Shown here one piece after another: positions 24,052-33,368 of a stretch of DNA of 64,000 bases; position 1 is the stretch's first letter; every line of letters starts with the position of its first letter. The stretch comes from Saccharibacter sp. EH611. Lineage in GTDB: Bacteria > Pseudomonadota > Alphaproteobacteria > Acetobacterales > Acetobacteraceae. A program made the position numbers and the translations under genes. Where the stretch lies: the NCBI RefSeq assembly GCF_009834765.1, contig NZ_WVHP01000025.1:186001-250000 (forward strand), read 5' to 3'. The notes below the pieces were generated by a model. The model did no database searches and was not told the origin of the DNA. It was given only the letters and a program-made list of their open reading frames with translations.

Positions 24052-26400
24052 TTAGAAGGACGTTGATACGGTTCCCGTAACGGTAAAGCGTGGCACAGCG
24101 TAGAAGAGTGCGCCAGAGCCAGCAGCAGGGCCTGCATGACCGTTTGTGAGGGCGACTGCATGGCGGTTGAGCTGAATACCATTGGCACCGCTGCGCACTT
24201 TAGCACCTGTCAAGTTGGTAAAGTTCAACTTGAAGGTAGGGCTTTTGGCAAAGAGGAAAGCCGGGAAATGGTACCCAATGGAGAGGTTATTGGTGATGTA
24301 CCCTGGCATCCGTTGGTCGCCAACCAGCGTAACGGATTGTGGGCCTGCATAATGAAGGCCAAAATTGCCGAAGAAATGGCTATCATCATAGGTGAGGCCA
24401 ACGTTAGCCATCACATGAGGGGCCAGCGGTGCTTGTTTCCCTTTCGTGGGGAGGTAGCCTGCGGACTGGTACGCCACGTTTGTGTCAATCGTGGAGTGGA
24501 GATACTCCACCGACGCGTAGGGGCTGAAATGATGATACGATTTTCCGGCAATGAGGAAGTCAAACCCGCGTGAGGTTTGATTGCCTGCATTGATGGTATT
24601 GCTGACGCCACCCCCGAGATAGGTGGTCACTAAGCGGTTGGTGATGCTGTAGTTGAAGAAGGACGCATCAATCATGAAGTAGCGGTTATTGTAGCGGTAA
24701 CCGAGCTCTTCTTTGATGGAATATTGGTTTTTGGGAAGCTGAGGGCCACTGGCAACGAGGTCAGACGGTGTGGGTTGGCGGAAGTCCCCCTCTGCGTTCA
24801 CATAGATCTGATTATGCGCGTCAATTTTGTACCCAATGGAGAGTTGAGGCATGGGTGACGTGTCATTTTTGCCTAAATGATGCGCTGTTCCCGGGGCCGT
24901 GGTATTATACCAATAATTGGTCATAATAAATTTCAGACCCGTGATGACCGTTAGGCGATTATGCAGATAATGGGAGCTATTCTGCACAAACAACCCGTGA
25001 ATCTCATAGCCAGCATCCACGGTGCTGGTATTGCGCAGCAGCTGGCCGTTCTGCTTCACAAAGGTTTGGTTGTCCCCACGGTTGGGGCTGACGGCACCGC
25101 CGGAGCTGTCTGTCGTGCTGGTGGGGAAGCCAACTTCAGAAATGTTGTTTTCATACCAATAACCCGCGGTGAAGCGGTTATGACGGTTCCAATCCACATT
25201 GAACTTGGCAATGGCCCCGGCCACGCGGTTCTGATTTTGCTGGAAATAGCTGGTCAGCTGCTGTCCTTCTGCCACTTGGGTGCCATTGCTATAATACACC
25301 GCTTGATCGCCTGTTCCAGCCAGAGAGCTGCTGGGGCCGTTGGCTGTCCACCCTTGGCCAAAGCTGAGATAAGGGGTGAGGTCAAAGGAGATTTTCGGGG
25401 TGATAACGGCATGAAGGGGGGCCGTAACAAAAAGCTGGTTCCATGAGTTGGTGCTGGCCCGCCAGTAATTATTACTTCCGCCAAGGTTAGTGTAGCGATC
25501 AGAATGGTTCCAGCCGATGCCCGTATGTTTGTTGAGCTTAAACTGCTCTTCGGTGGGATAGTTATCAATGGGCATCACTTCATTGTTCCACGAGGTGTGG
25601 ATGCTGAAGGTTGAGCCATTATCCCAGTCTTTGCGTAGGCCGAAGTCGATATGCTTACGCTCGCTTGTGCCGGCGCCCATCCAGCTCCGTGCATGAGCGT
25701 GCGAGAAGGACGCGAAGGTACGAATGCCAGAATGGCCAATCTCACCACTATCAAAACGAATAAACTCGCGTGAGAGATTGTTTGTCCCGTAAGAGAAATC
25801 GACCATCCCACCGCGTTTTTTCGACGGGTCACGCTGGCTGACATTCATCACCCCAGCAGCTGCGGAGGAGGTGGGAATGTCGAGCGCAGAACTACCGGGA
25901 GTGACGGAGACATTCTCAATATTTTCGGGGTCTGTTTCCTCGTTGAGGTAATTGACATTTGTTGTCGGGGCCCCGTTGAGCATCAGGCCCATATCCGCAT
26001 CGGTCAGGCCGCGAATAGCAATCGCTCCGCCTTTCATGCCCGAGGTATCAGAGGGTGTGACATTCATGCTGGGGAGCATCTGCACAAGGTCGAGCGGCGT
26101 AGAGGTTGGGCTCCGTGTGGCGATATATTCTTTTGTCACTGTTTGGACAGAGTGCGGCGCTGTCTCTTGGCGGATCATTCCACCGCCGCCATTACGGGAA
26201 CGACGCGAAAACTGTACCGTAATATGTTCGGCAGAATGGCTCACCATGGCATGTGGTTTTTTATGCGGATGGTGGACGGCACTGCTATGGGGGCTGCTAT
26301 TCCCATGAGCGTGAGAGGGGGCAGCTGAGGCGTGCGACACCATCATACCACCCAGTAGGCTTATTCCGAGCTGTGACAAGCGCGTCGTTTCTGAACCCAT
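24052..26400 (-). CDS. TonB-dependent outer-membrane receptor 3, with a His-rich N-terminus
   Basis: 782 residues. The signal peptide (LGISLLGGMMVSHASA) is followed by a segment with about ten histidines in residues 30-60 (SHAHGN, AVHHPHKKPH, SHSAEH). This may bind a transition metal before the plug. The plug has TPLDLVQMLPSMNVTPSD, AIAIRGL and ENVSVTPGSSALDIPTSSAAAGVMNV. The barrel ends TVSTSF with terminal Phe. Related receptors take up siderophores or metal complexes; a metal role is an inference from the histidines only. It depends on TonB/ExbBD. Confidence 0.92.
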   Translation of the reverse strand: MGSETTRLSQLGISLLGGMMVSHASAAPSHAHGNSSPHSSAVHHPHKKPHAMVSHSAEHITVQFSRRSRNGGGGMIRQETAPHSVQTVTKEYIATRSPTSTPLDLVQMLPSMNVTPSDTSGMKGGAIAIRGLTDADMGLMLNGAPTTNVNYLNEETDPENIENVSVTPGSSALDIPTSSAAAGVMNVSQRDPSKKRGGMVDFSYGTNNLSREFIRFDSGEIGHSGIRTFASFSHAHARSWMGAGTSERKHIDFGLRKDWDNGSTFSIHTSWNNEVMPIDNYPTEEQFKLNKHTGIGWNHSDRYTNLGGSNNYWRASTNSWNQLFVTAPLHAVITPKISFDLTPYLSFGQGWTANGPSSSLAGTGDQAVYYSNGTQVAEGQQLTSYFQQNQNRVAGAIAKFNVDWNRHNRFTAGYWYENNISEVGFPTSTTDSSGGAVSPNRGDNQTFVKQNGQLLRNTSTVDAGYEIHGLFVQNSSHYLHNRLTVITGLKFIMTNYWYNTTAPGTAHHLGKNDTSPMPQLSIGYKIDAHNQIYVNAEGDFRQPTPSDLVASGPQLPKNQYSIKEELGYRYNNRYFMIDASFFNYSITNRLVTTYLGGGVSNTINAGNQTSRGFDFLIAGKSYHHFSPYASVEYLHSTIDTNVAYQSAGYLPTKGKQAPLAPHVMANVGLTYDDSHFFGNFGLHYAGPQSVTLVGDQRMPGYITNNLSIGYHFPAFLFAKSPTFKLNFTNLTGAKVRSGANGIQLNRHAVALTNGHAGPAAGSGALFYAVPRFTVTGTVSTSF

Positions 26401-26858
26401 TGGCTCGTGTGTTCCCCTTATTTTGCATATCAGGTACGCGGCCTGCCTATAGCGACTCTGTCATAAAAGGGGAACATTTCATTGAACGATCAGGGCGCCC
26501 CTGTTGCCATAAAGCCACCATAATCTGATCAACAGAGCCTGAACGCGGGAGAGGATTTATGCTCATCACAGAATGATTATTGCGTGAGAAATGGCCAAAA
26601 ATAAGCTCATCAGCGCTTTCGTATCATGTGTGGCATCATGGGTACGTATTTTGTGTTTATTGGGTCATCGCGGGGATGAGGGCGCGGTGTTTTGAGGGGG
26701 GTATGGGATTCTTTGAATGGAGTCTCTGGAAAGGCGGCTGTTGACGTCTGTTATGACCAGAGGGCTCTAAGTGGATTTCTCCAAGAGCGTTCCATGTGCG
26801 AGTTAAGCACTGGGTCTGACAAAATATGTATATGTTTTCAGAGCAATGGCGCTGCTAT
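26401..26858. other. Intergenic region between the TBDR start and the dnaB end
   Basis: No convincing gene. A 70-codon plus-strand frame (26692-26904) has no ribosome site and a cysteine-rich, unstructured composition. The TBDR promoter should lie in the first 100-200 bases. No operator could be assigned. Confidence 0.5.
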
Positions 26859-26885
26859 GGCGTGGCTCATCATAAGAACCACGCC
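26859..26885 (-). other. Hairpin after dnaB
   Basis: GGCGTGG (26859-26865) and CCACGCC (26879-26885), a 7-bp stem about 35 bases past the dnaB stop. No T-tract follows, so it is a possible terminator or 3'-end stabiliser only. Confidence 0.4.
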
Positions 26886-26919
26886 CGCTGATGCGTTTAC
26901 ATGATGCCCGTCTTTTCCT

Positions 26920-28422
26920 TTATTCGTGATCGAGGTCGAGGTTCCCAAAGCGTGTGAATTCGCCTTCAAAGTAAAGCGGAATGGTGCCAGTTGGGCCGTG
27001 ACGTTGTTTTTCCAAAATCAATTCCGCTTTATTGTGAACGAGCGCCATTTTACGGTGCCATTCTTCAAGAGCCGCCTGATATTTATCCGTGGACTCAAAG
27101 GCGCTGTCTTTTGGTTGGCGTTGCTGCAGGTAATATTCATCACGATAGACAAACATGACCGCATCAGCGTCCTGCTCAATAGAACCGGATTCACGCAAGT
27201 CAGACAGCATGGGGCGTTTATCATCCCGAGCTTCCACTTGGCGGGAGAGCTGAGACAGCGCGATGACAGGCACAGCGAGTTCTTTGGCGATCGCTTTGAG
27301 CCCTTGGGTAATCATGGAAATTTCCAGCACGCGGCTATCCGGGCGGGTGCCGATAGCGGGGCGCATGAGCTGGAGATAATCCACCACAACCAAGCTTAGT
27401 CCTTTGGTGCGGGCAAGGCGACGGCAGCGCGTACGCATGGCCGATAGTGAGATAGCCGGTGTATCGTCAATATGAAGCGGCATACGCTGCAATTCACGTG
27501 AGACGCGGACGAAACGGTCAAAGTCTTTCTGGTTAATGTCCCCACGACGGATGCGCTCCCCCGGGACTTCAGATTGCTCGGACAAAATACGTGTAGCCAG
27601 CTGCTCAGACGACATTTCCAGTGAGAAAATCGCGACACTACCGCGGGGTTTTTCGCCTTTATCCTCGGCTTCACGCAAGAGCGCCTGCGCTGCGGAGAAG
27701 GCGATTTTGGTCGCCAGTGCTGTTTTCCCCATCGCTGGACGACCTGCCAGAATGAGCAAGTCAGAAGGGTGAAGGCCACCCGTTTTCTTATCAAAGTCAC
27801 GCAAGCCCGAGGTGAGGCCGACAATATCACCGGTGCGGTTAAAGGCTTGGGCGGCGGTATTGAGCGCTTCGGCCATGGCGTGTTCAAACGTGACAAAGCC
27901 GCCATCTTGGCCTTTATCGGTCGCTAAACGGAAGAGCGCTTCCTCAGAGGCGGAAATCTGATCCGCCCCATCGAGGTCAACACGGGCGCCATAGGCGTTA
28001 TTAACGACCTCGCTGCCAATATCGATTAATTGGCGGCGGATCCAGCAATCATGAATAACGCGGCCATAATCACCCGCATTCACAATGCCGACCATCGCGT
28101 TCATGAGCTTGGCAAGATATATTGGCCCACCTGCTTCATCGAGCAGACCTGTATGTTCAAATTCGGCCCGCATGGTGACGGGGTCGGCAAGCTGGCCACG
28201 TTCAATCCGGCGAGAAATCGCCTCGTAAATTCGCCCATTAATTGGGTCTGAAAAATGCGATGGCTGAAGGAAATCGGAGACCCGCTCATACGCCTTATTA
28301 TTGGTCAGAATAGCTCCCAACAGTGCTTGTTCAGCGGCTACATTGGCCGGCGGGGTGCGCTGTAGGAGAGACTCTAACGTGTTCGGTGTATCCGTACTAT
28401 CGGTAGGAGAGGCAGTATTCAT
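26920..28422 (-). CDS. dnaB: Replicative DNA helicase
   Basis: About 500 residues from ATG 28422; a TTG 11 codons upstream is an alternative. DnaB is the hexameric 5'-3' helicase of the replication fork. The N-terminal domain opens NVAAEQALLGAILTNNKAYE. The RecA-like domain has Walker A AGRPAMGKTAL, the Walker B region SLVVVDYLQLM, and the DnaB signatures SQLSRQVEARDDKRPMLSDL and RESGSIEQDADAVMFVYRD. The C-terminus has the usual EKQRHGPTGTI segment. It follows accD-folC on the same strand but after a 51-base gap, so cotranscription is possible. Confidence 0.97.
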   Translation of the reverse strand: MNTASPTDSTDTPNTLESLLQRTPPANVAAEQALLGAILTNNKAYERVSDFLQPSHFSDPINGRIYEAISRRIERGQLADPVTMRAEFEHTGLLDEAGGPIYLAKLMNAMVGIVNAGDYGRVIHDCWIRRQLIDIGSEVVNNAYGARVDLDGADQISASEEALFRLATDKGQDGGFVTFEHAMAEALNTAAQAFNRTGDIVGLTSGLRDFDKKTGGLHPSDLLILAGRPAMGKTALATKIAFSAAQALLREAEDKGEKPRGSVAIFSLEMSSEQLATRILSEQSEVPGERIRRGDINQKDFDRFVRVSRELQRMPLHIDDTPAISLSAMRTRCRRLARTKGLSLVVVDYLQLMRPAIGTRPDSRVLEISMITQGLKAIAKELAVPVIALSQLSRQVEARDDKRPMLSDLRESGSIEQDADAVMFVYRDEYYLQQRQPKDSAFESTDKYQAALEEWHRKMALVHNKAELILEKQRHGPTGTIPLYFEGEFTRFGNLDLDHE

Positions 28423-28473
28423 GAGATGGCTCAGTGTATCAGGAGGATCAGACAATAACAGCCGTCTGTAGGT

Positions 28474-29808
28474 CTAGCGTAGAGAGGTGCCATCCTGGGC
28501 TAACACACAGCCTGCCAGATAGAGGCTTCCACAAATGAGCACCCGGGCAGGGCCAGCGTCGGGCTGGGCATTGCGGGCCAAGTGGGAAAGGGCGTCACGC
28601 ACTGTTGGGCCTCTTTGAGCGCTGACCCCTAGAGACTGTGCTGCCTCTATGATGGTGTTCACCGGCATGGCGAGATGTTGCTCGGGCTCGGCTACGGCGT
28701 GAACAGTATGGGCCAGTGGCAGAAGAGGGCGGAGGAACCCGCTGACATCCTTACTATCTTTAAGGCCGATAATAAGGTGCAGTGGTCGGTCATTTTGGGT
28801 TTTCAGAAAAGCCGCAAGTGCTTGCCCCGCTCCCGGATTATGGCCGCCATCGAGGGTGAGAGTCCAATGGGCAGGCAGGAGGGCAGCTAAGGCCCCATGC
28901 AAAGGCTGAAGGCGCGCCGGCCAATGCGCTTGGGCAATGCCCTCATAGGCGCTATCGGGCAGTGAAAGGCCAGAACGGCGTAGGGCAGCAATGGCTAAAC
29001 CAGCATTCTCCGCCTGATGCGGGCCGATCAGCGCAGGGGCTGGAAGGGAGAGTGCCCCTTGCTCATCACGATAAGCGAGCCCGTCTTTGCTGAGTTGAAC
29101 TGTGATGTCATCGCCCAAAAGAGAGAGTGGTGCATCGTTGTTCTGAGCGCAGAGCGATATCGCTTCCAGTGCATGTGGCTCTTGAGGGGCGACAATGACG
29201 GGAACCTCTGGCTTGATAATTCCCGCTTTTTCAAGGGCAATCTGGGCGAGGTCATCTCCAAGGAACGCCTGATGGTCGAGGCTGACGGAGGTGATGATGC
29301 AGGCCCGTGCTGTTGGAATGACATTGGTGGCATCATAGCGCCCACCGAGCCCAACTTCTAAAATGGTGAGGTCGGCAGGATAGCGTGAGAAGAGCAAAAA
29401 GCCAGCGGCTGTGAGCACCTCAAAGACCGTAATAGGTGCGCCGTCATTGATGCGCTCAATCTCTTCAAGCGTTTCAATGAGGACGTCTTCACTCACCAGC
29501 GTTCCGGCAATACGGAAACGCTCCGTGACATCCAGCAAATGCGGGCTGGTCATGACATGCACGCGCAAGCCGGCATGTTCGGCAATAGCGCGGAGATTGG
29601 CGCAGGTGCTGCCTTTGCCGTTCGTCCCTGCGACATGGATCACCGGTGGCAGCTGGCGTTCCGGATGGCCCAGACGTGCTAAAAGCTGCTCTAATCGGCC
29701 TAAAGAGAGGTCGATCAGCTTAGGATGCAGCTCCTGTAGGCGGAGCAGCACGGTGCGAGCGCGACCACGAAATTCGCTTGGGGGTGAGCCGTCATGCCGG
29801 GATGTCAT
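28474..29808 (-). CDS. folC: Bifunctional folylpolyglutamate / dihydrofolate synthase
   Basis: 444 residues. It adds glutamate to dihydropteroate and then to tetrahydrofolates. The Mur-ligase P-loop HVAGTNGKGSTCANL lies near residue 59, followed by TSPHLLDVTERFRI, the omega-loop/Mg site EVGLGGRYDATNVI and SVSLDHQAFLG. The C-terminal domain contains LDGGHNPGAGQALA. It is 24 bases downstream of accD, the usual accD-folC pair of alphaproteobacteria. Confidence 0.96.
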   Translation of the reverse strand: MTSRHDGSPPSEFRGRARTVLLRLQELHPKLIDLSLGRLEQLLARLGHPERQLPPVIHVAGTNGKGSTCANLRAIAEHAGLRVHVMTSPHLLDVTERFRIAGTLVSEDVLIETLEEIERINDGAPITVFEVLTAAGFLLFSRYPADLTILEVGLGGRYDATNVIPTARACIITSVSLDHQAFLGDDLAQIALEKAGIIKPEVPVIVAPQEPHALEAISLCAQNNDAPLSLLGDDITVQLSKDGLAYRDEQGALSLPAPALIGPHQAENAGLAIAALRRSGLSLPDSAYEGIAQAHWPARLQPLHGALAALLPAHWTLTLDGGHNPGAGQALAAFLKTQNDRPLHLIIGLKDSKDVSGFLRPLLPLAHTVHAVAEPEQHLAMPVNTIIEAAQSLGVSAQRGPTVRDALSHLARNAQPDAGPARVLICGSLYLAGCVLAQDGTSLR

Positions 29809-29832
29809 GATAAGGATCCGCTTCGTGAAAGA

Positions 29833-30753
29833 TTAGCTCTTTTTTGCTGACGCTGCTTGGAGCGTCTGAGCGGCGGCTTCTGCTGTGGCATCAGGCTCCC
29901 CCTCTTGCGGCTCTGGTGCAAGCATCGTGATGAGACGACCGAGCAACGCAGGAAGCTCCTGACGGGTCGCGATGGTATCAACCATCCCATGATCGCGCAG
30001 ATATTCTGAGCGTTGGAAACCTTCGGGGAGTTCTTCACGCACGGTATCACGGATGACACGCGGGCCAGCAAAGGCGATCAGCGCGTTGGGTTCGGCAACA
30101 TGGACATCCCCCAACATCGCGAACGAAGCGGAAACACCGCCCGTGGTGGGGTTGGTGAAGACCACGATATACGGCAAGCCTGCTTCACGCAGCATCTGCA
30201 CCCCAATGGTTGTGCGGGGCATCTGCATGAGGCTGATCGCTCCTTCCTGCATCCGCGCCCCACCAGAGGCGGTGAAGATGATCAGCGGTGCTTTCTGCAA
30301 GATCGCAAGGCGGCAAGCGGCGAGAAAAGCGGAGCCCATGGCGCCACCCATCGTGCCGGCCATAAATTCAAACGCCATAACGGCCACAACAGCGTCACGC
30401 CCGCCAATCTTCCCATACGCGACTTGCAAGGTATCGTCTAAGCCTGATTTGTGACGGCTGGCCTTGAGACGGTCTGTATAGCGTTTGGAATCACGAAACC
30501 CGAGCGGATCGGTCGGCATATCGGGAAGGTCAATGGTGGTGTAAAGCCCATCATCAAACGTCCATTTAAGCCGTTCGTGAGCTAAGGCACGCGTATGATG
30601 GCCGCAATGAGGGCATACCTTCTTATTACGCTCTAGCTCTTTGACCAGCAGCATGCGGGTGCAAGAATCGCAATTAGTCCAGAGATTGTCTGGCACATCC
30701 CGTTGCAGCAGACTCCGCAGTTTGGGACGAACGTGATCGGTCAGCCAGCTCAT
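29833..30753 (-). CDS. accD: Acetyl-CoA carboxylase carboxyltransferase beta subunit
   Basis: 306 residues. It is part of the enzyme that makes malonyl-CoA for fatty acid synthesis. The N-terminal zinc finger is visible as CDSC and CPHCG (about residues 28-51). The crotonase-like core has GGRDAVVAVMAFEFMAGTMG, GGARMQEGAISLMQM and TNPTTGGVSASFAMLGD. A 40-residue Ala/Glu-rich tail follows. It heads the accD-folC pair. In many alphaproteobacteria trpA lies directly upstream; here trpA is 13.5 kb away with accessory genes in between. Confidence 0.97.
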   Translation of the reverse strand: MSWLTDHVRPKLRSLLQRDVPDNLWTNCDSCTRMLLVKELERNKKVCPHCGHHTRALAHERLKWTFDDGLYTTIDLPDMPTDPLGFRDSKRYTDRLKASRHKSGLDDTLQVAYGKIGGRDAVVAVMAFEFMAGTMGGAMGSAFLAACRLAILQKAPLIIFTASGGARMQEGAISLMQMPRTTIGVQMLREAGLPYIVVFTNPTTGGVSASFAMLGDVHVAEPNALIAFAGPRVIRDTVREELPEGFQRSEYLRDHGMVDTIATRQELPALLGRLITMLAPEPQEGEPDATAEAAAQTLQAASAKKS

Positions 30754-30914
30754 AGGTCTCGTTTACTCTCCGGATGCAGTGCAAAATCAGATAGCCCTGA
30801 CGACCATATGGGCGCTTTATGTAAGGCACACAAGCACAGCCAACAGCCGAAGGGGCGTTACGGTGGAGGCGGACTTTATCCGCACTATGGCGAAGATACC
30901 AGACCCCATAGAGT

Positions 30915-30947
30915 GCCGCCACCTTTTCTCGTGCGCAGCGTGGCGGC
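30915..30947. other. Hairpin downstream of the Lrp gene
   Basis: GCCGCCAC (30915-30922) and GTGGCGGC (30940-30947) form a perfect 8-bp stem just past the stop of the Lrp-type gene. There is no T-tract in either direction, so termination is uncertain. Confidence 0.4.
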
Positions 30948-30957
30948 TGTACAACCG

Positions 30958-31434
30958 CTATGAGAAGGGGGACTTCAGCGGCAATGCGCTGTTTTCTTTC
31001 ACTTGCTTGAGGCCGATATACGATTTCACATGGGAAACTGTCTGAAGGGCGAGCAGTTTGGTGGTGACGAAATCAGACAGCGTTTCCAGTGTTCGGGCGA
31101 CGATTTTGAGCATATAATCAGCATCACCACTAACAGCATAGGCTTCTTGGATCATCGGATCAGCACTAACAAGAGTGCGGAAAGCTCCAAAGGAATCGGC
31201 GCTATGGTCTTTAATGCTGACTTGCACAAAGGCGAGAACAGGCAAACCGACAGAAGGGGCATCAATGCGTGCGGCATACCCACGGATGATCCTGTTCTCT
31301 TCCAATAAAAGGCGGCGGCGTGAGCATTGAGAGGGGGAAAGATTAACGAGCTCACTGAGCTCACGGTTGGTCAGGCGGCCGTTCTGTTGCAAAGCTGAGA
31401 GAATACGCCAATCGAAATGATCCATCATATCCAT
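30958..31434 (-). CDS. Lrp/AsnC-family transcriptional regulator
   Basis: About 158 residues from ATG 31434; ATG codons at 31455, 31428 and 31425 are also in frame, and 31455 lies inside the operator. The N-terminal helix-turn-helix is clear: DHFDWRILSALQQNGRLTNR followed by ELVNLSPSQCSRRRLLLEE. The C-terminal RAM ligand domain follows (AFVQVSIKDHS, EAYAVSGDADYMLKIVA). Lrp proteins sense amino acids. It is divergent from ipdC across two palindromes, so it very probably controls the aromatic keto acid decarboxylase and itself, with an aromatic amino acid as the likely effector. Confidence 0.9.
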   Translation of the reverse strand: MDMMDHFDWRILSALQQNGRLTNRELSELVNLSPSQCSRRRLLLEENRIIRGYAARIDAPSVGLPVLAFVQVSIKDHSADSFGAFRTLVSADPMIQEAYAVSGDADYMLKIVARTLETLSDFVTTKLLALQTVSHVKSYIGLKQVKENSALPLKSPFS

Positions 31435-31435
31435 G

Positions 31436-31458
31436 ATTATGCACAGATTGTGCATAAT
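31436..31458. promoter_or_regulatory. Lrp/AsnC operator 1
   Basis: ATTATGCACA (31436-31445), GAT, TGTGCATAAT (31449-31458): perfect 10-bp arms with a 3-base centre, the size and A+T-flanked form of Lrp-family sites. It lies directly upstream of, or overlaps, the Lrp start, so autoregulation is likely. Confidence 0.75.
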
Positions 31459-31477
31459 ACGCTATATTTTGTTTATT

Positions 31478-31495
31478 TATGCACACAATGTGCGT
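31478..31495. promoter_or_regulatory. Lrp/AsnC operator 2
   Basis: ATGCACA (31479-31485), CAA, TGTGCGT (31489-31495): the same dyad as operator 1 with one mismatch. The centres are 40 bases apart, close to four helical turns, so both would face the same side of DNA, as expected for an Lrp octamer. Confidence 0.7.
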
Positions 31496-31588
31496 CTCTT
31501 TTCAGATAGTGTGCAGAGAAGAGGGAAAAGACTATGGACGTCGCATGGTCTGATCTACCCTAGGATATTTCTTTAGGATTTCTTGTTT

Positions 31589-33274
31589 ATGCATATGATG
31601 ATTGGTGATTTTCTCGCTCGCCGTCTGACGGAAATGGGGTTGCGCCATATTTTTGGCGTCCCCGGCGACTTTAATCTTTCCTTTTTAGAACAAATCAACG
31701 CGCGGGATGATCTCGCTTTTATTGGCAACACCAATGAGCTGAACGCCTCGTATGCGGCTGACGGATATGCCCGCACGTCTGGACTTTCTGGGGTGATTAC
31801 GACCTGGGGTGTGGGCGATATGAGCGCTATTGGCGGGCTGGCAGGGTCTTATGCTGAACGCTTGCCAATTGTGCATATTACAGGCCTCCCACCGCTCTAT
31901 GCGGTTGAAAGCCGTGCTCTCCTTCACCATACCTTAGCAGATGGTGGGTATGGCAATATTGGCCGGTGCATGGCGGAATTTACCGTGGCTCAAACACGGC
32001 TAACCCCTGAAAATGCCGTGACTGAAATTGACCGCGTCCTTCAGGCTTGCTGGCGGGAACGTCGCCCGGTTCATATTCAGTTGCCCTCTGACATCACGCA
32101 TTTAGAGATTGAGGTTCCGCAAACACCGCTCGTGTTGGCTGAGCCTACGGGAGATTCACGTCAGGTGGCGCGTGCCGTGGAGCAGATCGTCGCTAAGCTG
32201 AATGCGGCAAAAGCGCCTGTGCTGCTGATTGATGCGGAGGCTGATCGGTATGGGATTGCGGCAGAGCTCGCGGCCTTGTCAGAGAAATGCGGGATTCCCT
32301 ATGCGTCACTCTTGCCCGGCAAGGCGATTTTGGATGAGACGGGGGCGTTCTATCTAGGCGGTTATGCCGGTGCGGCTAGCCTCCCTCATGTGCGTGAGGC
32401 TGTGGAAGGATCTGACTGTCTCATTGGTATTGGGGCGCGCTTTACCGATACAAGCTCGGGCTTCTTTACCGATCAAATTCCGACGGAATCCTATATCGAT
32501 CTGCGTGCGCACGATCTGAGCATTGGGCGGGAACCTATTGTAGCGGCTCCGATGAAGGCGGTTGTGCAGGGGGTTCTATCGCAGGTAAAGGCGGTCTCTC
32601 GTCCAGCGCCGCACAAGCCTGCTCAAGCGCCCATAGAGGCTGCTCAGCCCGATGAAGCCCTGACACATAAAGCGTTATGGCCGCGTATTGAGCAGTTTTT
32701 CCGTCCCGATGACGTGATTATTGGTGAGGCGGGAAGCAGCCATACGGCCCTTTCTGGCCTGACCTTGCCAAAAGGCAGCACCTATATTGCGCAGCCTGTT
32801 TGGGGGGCAATTGGCTATACGCTACCGGCGCTTTTCGGCTCTCAGCTAGGGCAGATCTCACGCCGTCACCTGCTCTTCATTGGGGATGGTTCTATTCAGC
32901 TGACGGTTCAGGAGCTTTCCTCCATTCTTCGTCATAAGCTGAAACCAATCATCTTCCTGATTAACAATCAGGGTTATACAGTTGAGCGCATGATTTTGGG
33001 CGAGCACTCAGCCTATAATGACATCGCTCAGTGGCGTTATACGGAGCTTCCGGGTGTCTTTAATGCAGAAGCGACGGTGATGACGCGTGTTGTGGAGACG
33101 GCTGGTCAGCTTGAAGAAACATTGAGTGCCTTGCATGCTCATGAACATGCGGCTTTGATTGAGCTTAAACTTCCGACGCTAGATGCGCCTGAAGCGTTGA
33201 AAAAATTTGGGAAAGCTGTGGCTGATTATGACTATGGTCTCTTTGGCCCGCGCAATGCCTCTCAACGTTCTTAA
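31589..33274 (+). CDS. ipdC: Thiamine-diphosphate 2-keto acid decarboxylase (indolepyruvate/phenylpyruvate type)
   Basis: 561 residues from ATG 31589. It decarboxylates a 2-keto acid to an aldehyde. With this start the catalytic Glu falls at residue 50 (NTNELNASYAADGYAR) and the catalytic His pair at 113-114 (ALLHHTLADG), exactly as in pyruvate decarboxylases. The thiamine-diphosphate motif is GDGSIQLTVQELSSI to NNQ. Overall the N-terminus (IGDFLARRLTEMGLRHIFGV) resembles indolepyruvate and branched-chain keto acid decarboxylases more than Zymomonas/Acetobacter pyruvate decarboxylase. The downstream aromatic aminotransferase and the divergent Lrp protein support aromatic keto acids as substrates. 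Simple pyruvate decarboxylase activity cannot be excluded. Confidence 0.88.
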   Translation: MHMMIGDFLARRLTEMGLRHIFGVPGDFNLSFLEQINARDDLAFIGNTNELNASYAADGYARTSGLSGVITTWGVGDMSAIGGLAGSYAERLPIVHITGLPPLYAVESRALLHHTLADGGYGNIGRCMAEFTVAQTRLTPENAVTEIDRVLQACWRERRPVHIQLPSDITHLEIEVPQTPLVLAEPTGDSRQVARAVEQIVAKLNAAKAPVLLIDAEADRYGIAAELAALSEKCGIPYASLLPGKAILDETGAFYLGGYAGAASLPHVREAVEGSDCLIGIGARFTDTSSGFFTDQIPTESYIDLRAHDLSIGREPIVAAPMKAVVQGVLSQVKAVSRPAPHKPAQAPIEAAQPDEALTHKALWPRIEQFFRPDDVIIGEAGSSHTALSGLTLPKGSTYIAQPVWGAIGYTLPALFGSQLGQISRRHLLFIGDGSIQLTVQELSSILRHKLKPIIFLINNQGYTVERMILGEHSAYNDIAQWRYTELPGVFNAEATVMTRVVETAGQLEETLSALHAHEHAALIELKLPTLDAPEALKKFGKAVADYDYGLFGPRNASQRS

Positions 33275-33294
33275 GTTCTGAATAATCGTGACGA

Positions 33295-33338
33295 AGCCCT
33301 CTTTTCTTTCGGATTGAAGGTGAGGAGGGCTGGCTTTT
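33295..33338 (+). terminator. Terminator-like hairpin between ipdC and the aminotransferase gene
   Basis: AGCCCTC (33295-33301) and GAGGGCT (33325-33331) form a 7-bp stem, with GGCTTTTTG after it. It could reduce read-through from ipdC into the aminotransferase gene. Confidence 0.6.
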
Positions 33339-33368
33339 TGACCCCTGACATAAAAAGTTCTGCCTACT

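Noticed and set aside
26692-26904. 70-codon plus-strand frame between the third TBDR and dnaB
   Set aside because: No Shine-Dalgarno, Cys-rich random-looking product, and it runs into the end of dnaB.
31583-33274. Calling the decarboxylase a pyruvate decarboxylase (pdc)
   Set aside because: The N-terminal region and the linked aromatic aminotransferase favour an indolepyruvate/phenylpyruvate type, though the catalytic residues alone do not separate the two.
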